A stretch of DNA of 64,000 bases, from NCBI GenBank assembly GCA_023393115.1, contig JAEWMS010000033.1:62001-126000 (forward strand). The letters run 5' to 3'. Shown here piece by piece: positions 61,543-64,000 of the stretch (positions are counted from its first letter, which is position 1; each line of letters opens with the position of its first letter). The translations under genes were made by a program, and so were the position numbers. Below the pieces are notes generated by a model that made no database searches, was not told the DNA's origin, and saw nothing but the letters and a program-made list of their open reading frames with translations. The DNA is from Bacillota bacterium (GTDB taxonomy: Bacteria > Bacillota > Clostridia > Acetivibrionales > DSM-1351).

Positions 61543-62274
61543 TCAGGTCATACGGCTGATCTCCTTTTTTAATCTGCTGATTATCCGTTTTTCCAGACGC
61601 GAAATGTAAGATTGTGATATACCTAACATGTCGGCCACTTCCTTCTGGGTTTTTTCAACACCATTTGTAAGTCCGAATCTTAACTCCATAATCTTCTTCT
61701 CACGCATAGACAGTTTTTTCATAGCAGTATTAAGGAGTTCCTTATCAACCTCATCCTCTATACTTCTATGAATCATATCGTTTTCTGTGCCAAGTATATC
61801 TGATAAAAGCAGTTCGTTTCCATCCCAATCGATATTCAAGGGTTCATCAATTGAAATTTCAGCTTTTACTCTGTTATTTCTCCTCAGATACATTAGTATT
61901 TCATTTTCAATACACCTTGATGCATAAGTTGCCAGTTTGATATTTTTTGAGGGATTGAAGGTATTTATTGCTTTAATTAGACCAATTGTCCCGATAGATA
62001 TGAGATCCTCAACTCCAACACCTGTATTTTCAAATTTTCTGGCTATATATACAACAAGTCTCAAATTTCTCTCAATCAGAATGCTTTTTACTCCATAATC
62101 ACTTTCTTCGAGCTTGTGTAAGAGATAGTTTTCCTCATCAACAGTCAGCGGTGGCGGCAAGGCCTCACTTCCCCCTATATAATGAACCGGAAATACTCCT
62201 CCTAATTTAAACTTTCTTAGAAGTTTTTCATACTTAACAAGAAAGTACAGTTTCATTTTTGCAAAAAGTTTCAT
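61543..62274 (-). CDS. sigE: Sporulation sigma factor sigma-E precursor
   Basis: 243 residues. Begins MKLFAKMKLYFLVKYEKLLR, the amphipathic pro-sequence (about 27 residues) which SpoIIGA removes; YYIGGSEALPPPL (here HYIGGSEALPPPL) then marks the mature start. Region 2 has EDLISIGTIGLIKAINTFNP and region 4 MLGISQSYISRLEKRI. Mother-cell sigma factor. ATG after AGGGGACAGCTAA. Confidence 0.97.
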   Translation of the reverse strand: MKLFAKMKLYFLVKYEKLLRKFKLGGVFPVHYIGGSEALPPPLTVDEENYLLHKLEESDYGVKSILIERNLRLVVYIARKFENTGVGVEDLISIGTIGLIKAINTFNPSKNIKLATYASRCIENEILMYLRRNNRVKAEISIDEPLNIDWDGNELLLSDILGTENDMIHRSIEDEVDKELLNTAMKKLSMREKKIMELRFGLTNGVEKTQKEVADMLGISQSYISRLEKRIISRLKKEISRMT

Positions 62275-62362
62275 TTAGCTGTCCCCTTTCAAATCTGGAT
62301 ATATTGACAAATGTAGTTTTAATGTAGTAAAAATATTCTGTTTATTCTGTCAATATTTAAAG

Positions 62363-63262
62363 CTAGGCAACTAAGTCCGGTCCAAGTAAAGCCTTGTATT
62401 TGTCGTTTCTGGACAAGGATCTGTTGTATATTCCCACTATGACATTTTTTATGTCACGTTTCTCCTCTTCTTCTCCTATTTCAATGAAATCCGGCTTAAA
62501 GCCAATGAGCATACCATTTTCCTTTCCTAATGAACTAAAGGGTATAAGCCTGAATCTGGAAAACCACTTAGAGGTGGCAATAGTTGCTGTAACACAGTTG
62601 AGATCATCCTCTTTTGAGCTTTGGAAAATATTTCTGATTTCCGGTGGCAGGAGTTCTTCCAGAGCCTTAAACTCAACTACCATGACAGGTATGTTTGTGA
62701 GTGGGTCCTTCAATGAATTTCCGGTATCCACCAATGCCGGCAAATCAATTACCCTATTATCAAAAACAATCTTAACTGGTATAAGCAGCTTCTCCTTTGT
62801 AATTCTGCTTTGAATAACCTCCATGAATATTTTTACTACAATGCCGACGGTCACAATACCAAAGAACATTAAACTACCTTTGGATTGACCAAATACATAA
62901 ATAATCCCGTTTCTAACAAAACCGCCCTGCTGGTTTATGTATAAAAATGCCAAAGCTGCGCCGGCAAAAATAAAGGTTGATATGTAAAAAATTACAAGGG
63001 TCTTTAGAAAAGGCAGTACTTTTCTGGGAGAGAATGTTATTGCTACAATAAAAAAAGACAGAAGTATTTTCGCAAGTGCCGTATAGTATACCTTTACTCC
63101 GGGTTGTACTATGATAAATACAACATATAGAGCCCCTACTATGGCTCCTGCAAACAACCTCAGTGTACTTACTCTTATACGGGAGAACTTTGCTGTTACA
63201 TAAAGTATCAGAAAGTTTATAACAAGGTTTTCAAGTAACAGTATATCTAAATAGATTTCCAC
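62363..63262 (-). CDS. spoIIGA: Pro-sigma-E processing protease SpoIIGA
   Basis: About 299 residues: five membrane segments in residues 1-160, then an aspartic-protease-like domain with active-site VDTGNSLKDPLTNIPVMVVE (shown as DTGNSLKDP). It cleaves the pro-sequence from sigma-E on a signal from the forespore. I choose GTG 63260-63262 (MEIYLDILLLEN), after GTGGGGGATACAAA; the longer frame lacks a site. It is 89 bases upstream of sigE. Confidence 0.95.
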   Translation of the reverse strand: MEIYLDILLLENLVINFLILYVTAKFSRIRVSTLRLFAGAIVGALYVVFIIVQPGVKVYYTALAKILLSFFIVAITFSPRKVLPFLKTLVIFYISTFIFAGAALAFLYINQQGGFVRNGIIYVFGQSKGSLMFFGIVTVGIVVKIFMEVIQSRITKEKLLIPVKIVFDNRVIDLPALVDTGNSLKDPLTNIPVMVVEFKALEELLPPEIRNIFQSSKEDDLNCVTATIATSKWFSRFRLIPFSSLGKENGMLIGFKPDFIEIGEEEEKRDIKNVIVGIYNRSLSRNDKYKALLGPDLVA

Positions 63263-63437
63263 TTTGTATCCCCCACACAATAGTAAATTAGCGATTAAAG
63301 AACTATAAGTCTTTACTTTACTATTATTCAAGCCCCTTTGTTTTTATGCCAAGTCATCTTTTGTACATTCCTAATTATACATAGTTAATTTACAGAAGTT
63401 TGTCAAATTCAAATGTAGAAAAAGAAATATTGTATGA

Positions 63438-63517
63438 CAAAAAAACCTGATACAAGCTGTAGAATATGAGCTTTCCAGGTTGACGGGAAGCATATCCTGC
63501 TTATTTCAGGTTTTCTT
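63438..63517 (-). terminator. Branched terminator-like structure after the permease gene
   Basis: Minus strand AAACCTGA and TCAGGTTT form an outer stem followed by TTTTT. Inside sit two hairpins, AAGCA-GGATA-TGCTT and AAGCT-CATATTCTAC-AGCTT. So the RNA is a three-way junction with a T-run, larger than a simple terminator. Confidence 0.5.
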
Positions 63518-63545
63518 TGTATTATCCCAAATGTGTTCTGAGAGT

Positions 63546-63597
63546 GTTATTTAGGTATATTATCTAAGTATGTTATCTAAGTATGTTATCTATTTAG
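63546..63597 (-). repeat. Four tandem 13-base repeats after the permease stop
   Basis: Plus strand GTTATTTAGGTAT, ATTATCTAAGTAT, GTTATCTAAGTAT, GTTATCTATTTAG. A short satellite between the permease stop and its terminator structure. No further features are seen in the rest of the 63263-63600 gap. Confidence 0.8.
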
Positions 63598-63600
63598 TTA

Positions 63601-64000
63601 TTAACTCATCTGTTTAACAATGCTGTAATAAACCTTTGAAGTTAATATATAACTCAAACCATAAATTACTGCAAAGACACAGGATACTGCAATTCCAACG
63701 GTTATTATTAAAGTTTTATTAAACAGGAACAATGTTCCAAGAAGCTCGGTAATCATTCCAAAACCGGCCATTGTGTGAAATATTGCAAACACCAGTGGGA
63801 GTAAGAATACCAGTAATATCTGACGTTTAATGGTACCTTTGACTTCAACATCGCTCATCCCAACCTTCTGCATTATTTTGAAATTATCCCTATCGTCGTA
63901 GCCTTCGGTTATTTGCTTGTAATACATTATCAACAGCAGACACATTGCAAATATAATACCAAAGAATATTCCAATAAATAACAATCCACCATTCATAGAA
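63601..64000 (-). CDS. ABC transporter permease, BceB/FtsX type, C-terminal part
   Basis: About 132 residues visible; the frame is open at the right edge (a codon before the first ATG is sense), so the 5' part lies outside. Three membrane segments and the family block YYKQITEGYDDRDNFKIMQK, VGMSDVEVKGTIKRQILLVF and PLVFAIFHTMAGF, typical of the BceB/YxdM/VraG permeases that act against peptide antibiotics. Partner ATPase and sensor are outside the window. Confidence 0.88.
   Translation of the reverse strand, partial: SMNGGLLFIGIFFGIIFAMCLLLIMYYKQITEGYDDRDNFKIMQKVGMSDVEVKGTIKRQILLVFLLPLVFAIFHTMAGFGMITELLGTLFLFNKTLIITVGIAVSCVFAVIYGLSYILTSKVYYSIVKQMS

Noticed and set aside
63398..63412. Spo0A box candidate (TTTGTCAAAT) upstream of spoIIGA
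   Set aside because: One mismatch to the core TGTCGAA in AT-rich DNA is not enough without alignment; the position is plausible but unproven.

Overview
The window is low-GC DNA from a spore-forming, flagellated, anaerobic Firmicute. The gene order and protein styles point to a clostridium of the Ruminiclostridium / Clostridium cellulolyticum type. Supporting signs are sigE, sigG and spoIIGA, a clostridial agr-type peptide system, a T-box, an M-box, CheC/CheD/FliY chemotaxis, strong AGGAGG-type ribosome sites and frequent TTG/GTG starts. The species is inferred from general knowledge; no search was run.

Left part (1-6150, mostly minus strand): the 5' end of dnaE, a lemA/DUF3137 pair, an unrecognised Cys-rich protein on the plus strand followed by a strongly folded RNA-like segment, and a three-gene flavoprotein operon (GlpA-like, pyridine-nucleotide-disulfide-type, DUF1667). 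The GlpA-like gene carries an internal block of markedly higher GC.

6150-16700: a small protein made of 14-residue repeats, a CorA transporter behind an M-box magnesium riboswitch and a possible 27-codon leader ORF, a quorum-sensing-like locus (DUF2087 regulator, AgrC-like kinase, AgrB, AgrD, no AgrA-type regulator), a divergent methionyl-tRNA synthetase behind a T-box, tRNA-Leu(CAA), and two bacterial PH-domain membrane proteins. A MATE transporter follows on the plus strand (16692-18056).

18113-51729 (minus strand): one long flagellar and chemotaxis cluster, read from flgB down. It runs flgB-flgC-fliE-fliF-fliG-fliH-fliI-fliJ-motE-like-fliK-flgD-operon protein-flgE-flbD-fliL-fliM-fliY-cheY-fliO-fliP-fliQ-fliR-flhB-flhA-flhF-flhG-ycgR-cheB-cheA-cheW-cheC-cheD-unknown-sigD-fapA and three small downstream genes. 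A good sigma-A-like promoter precedes flgB. The genes build the basal body, rotor, export gate and hook, then tie rotation to CheA/CheY signalling and to PilZ (c-di-GMP), and supply the sigma factor for late flagellar genes. motA/motB and flagellin are not in the window. Several intercistronic gaps hold hairpins or repeats that may tune expression inside the operon.

51845-64000 (minus strand): housekeeping genes trmFO, topA, dprA and the ComM-like yifB, a frameshifted chemoreceptor remnant, nrdR, then the sporulation set sigG, sigE and spoIIGA (the protease that activates pro-sigma-E). The 3' part of a BceB/FtsX-type permease runs off the right edge.
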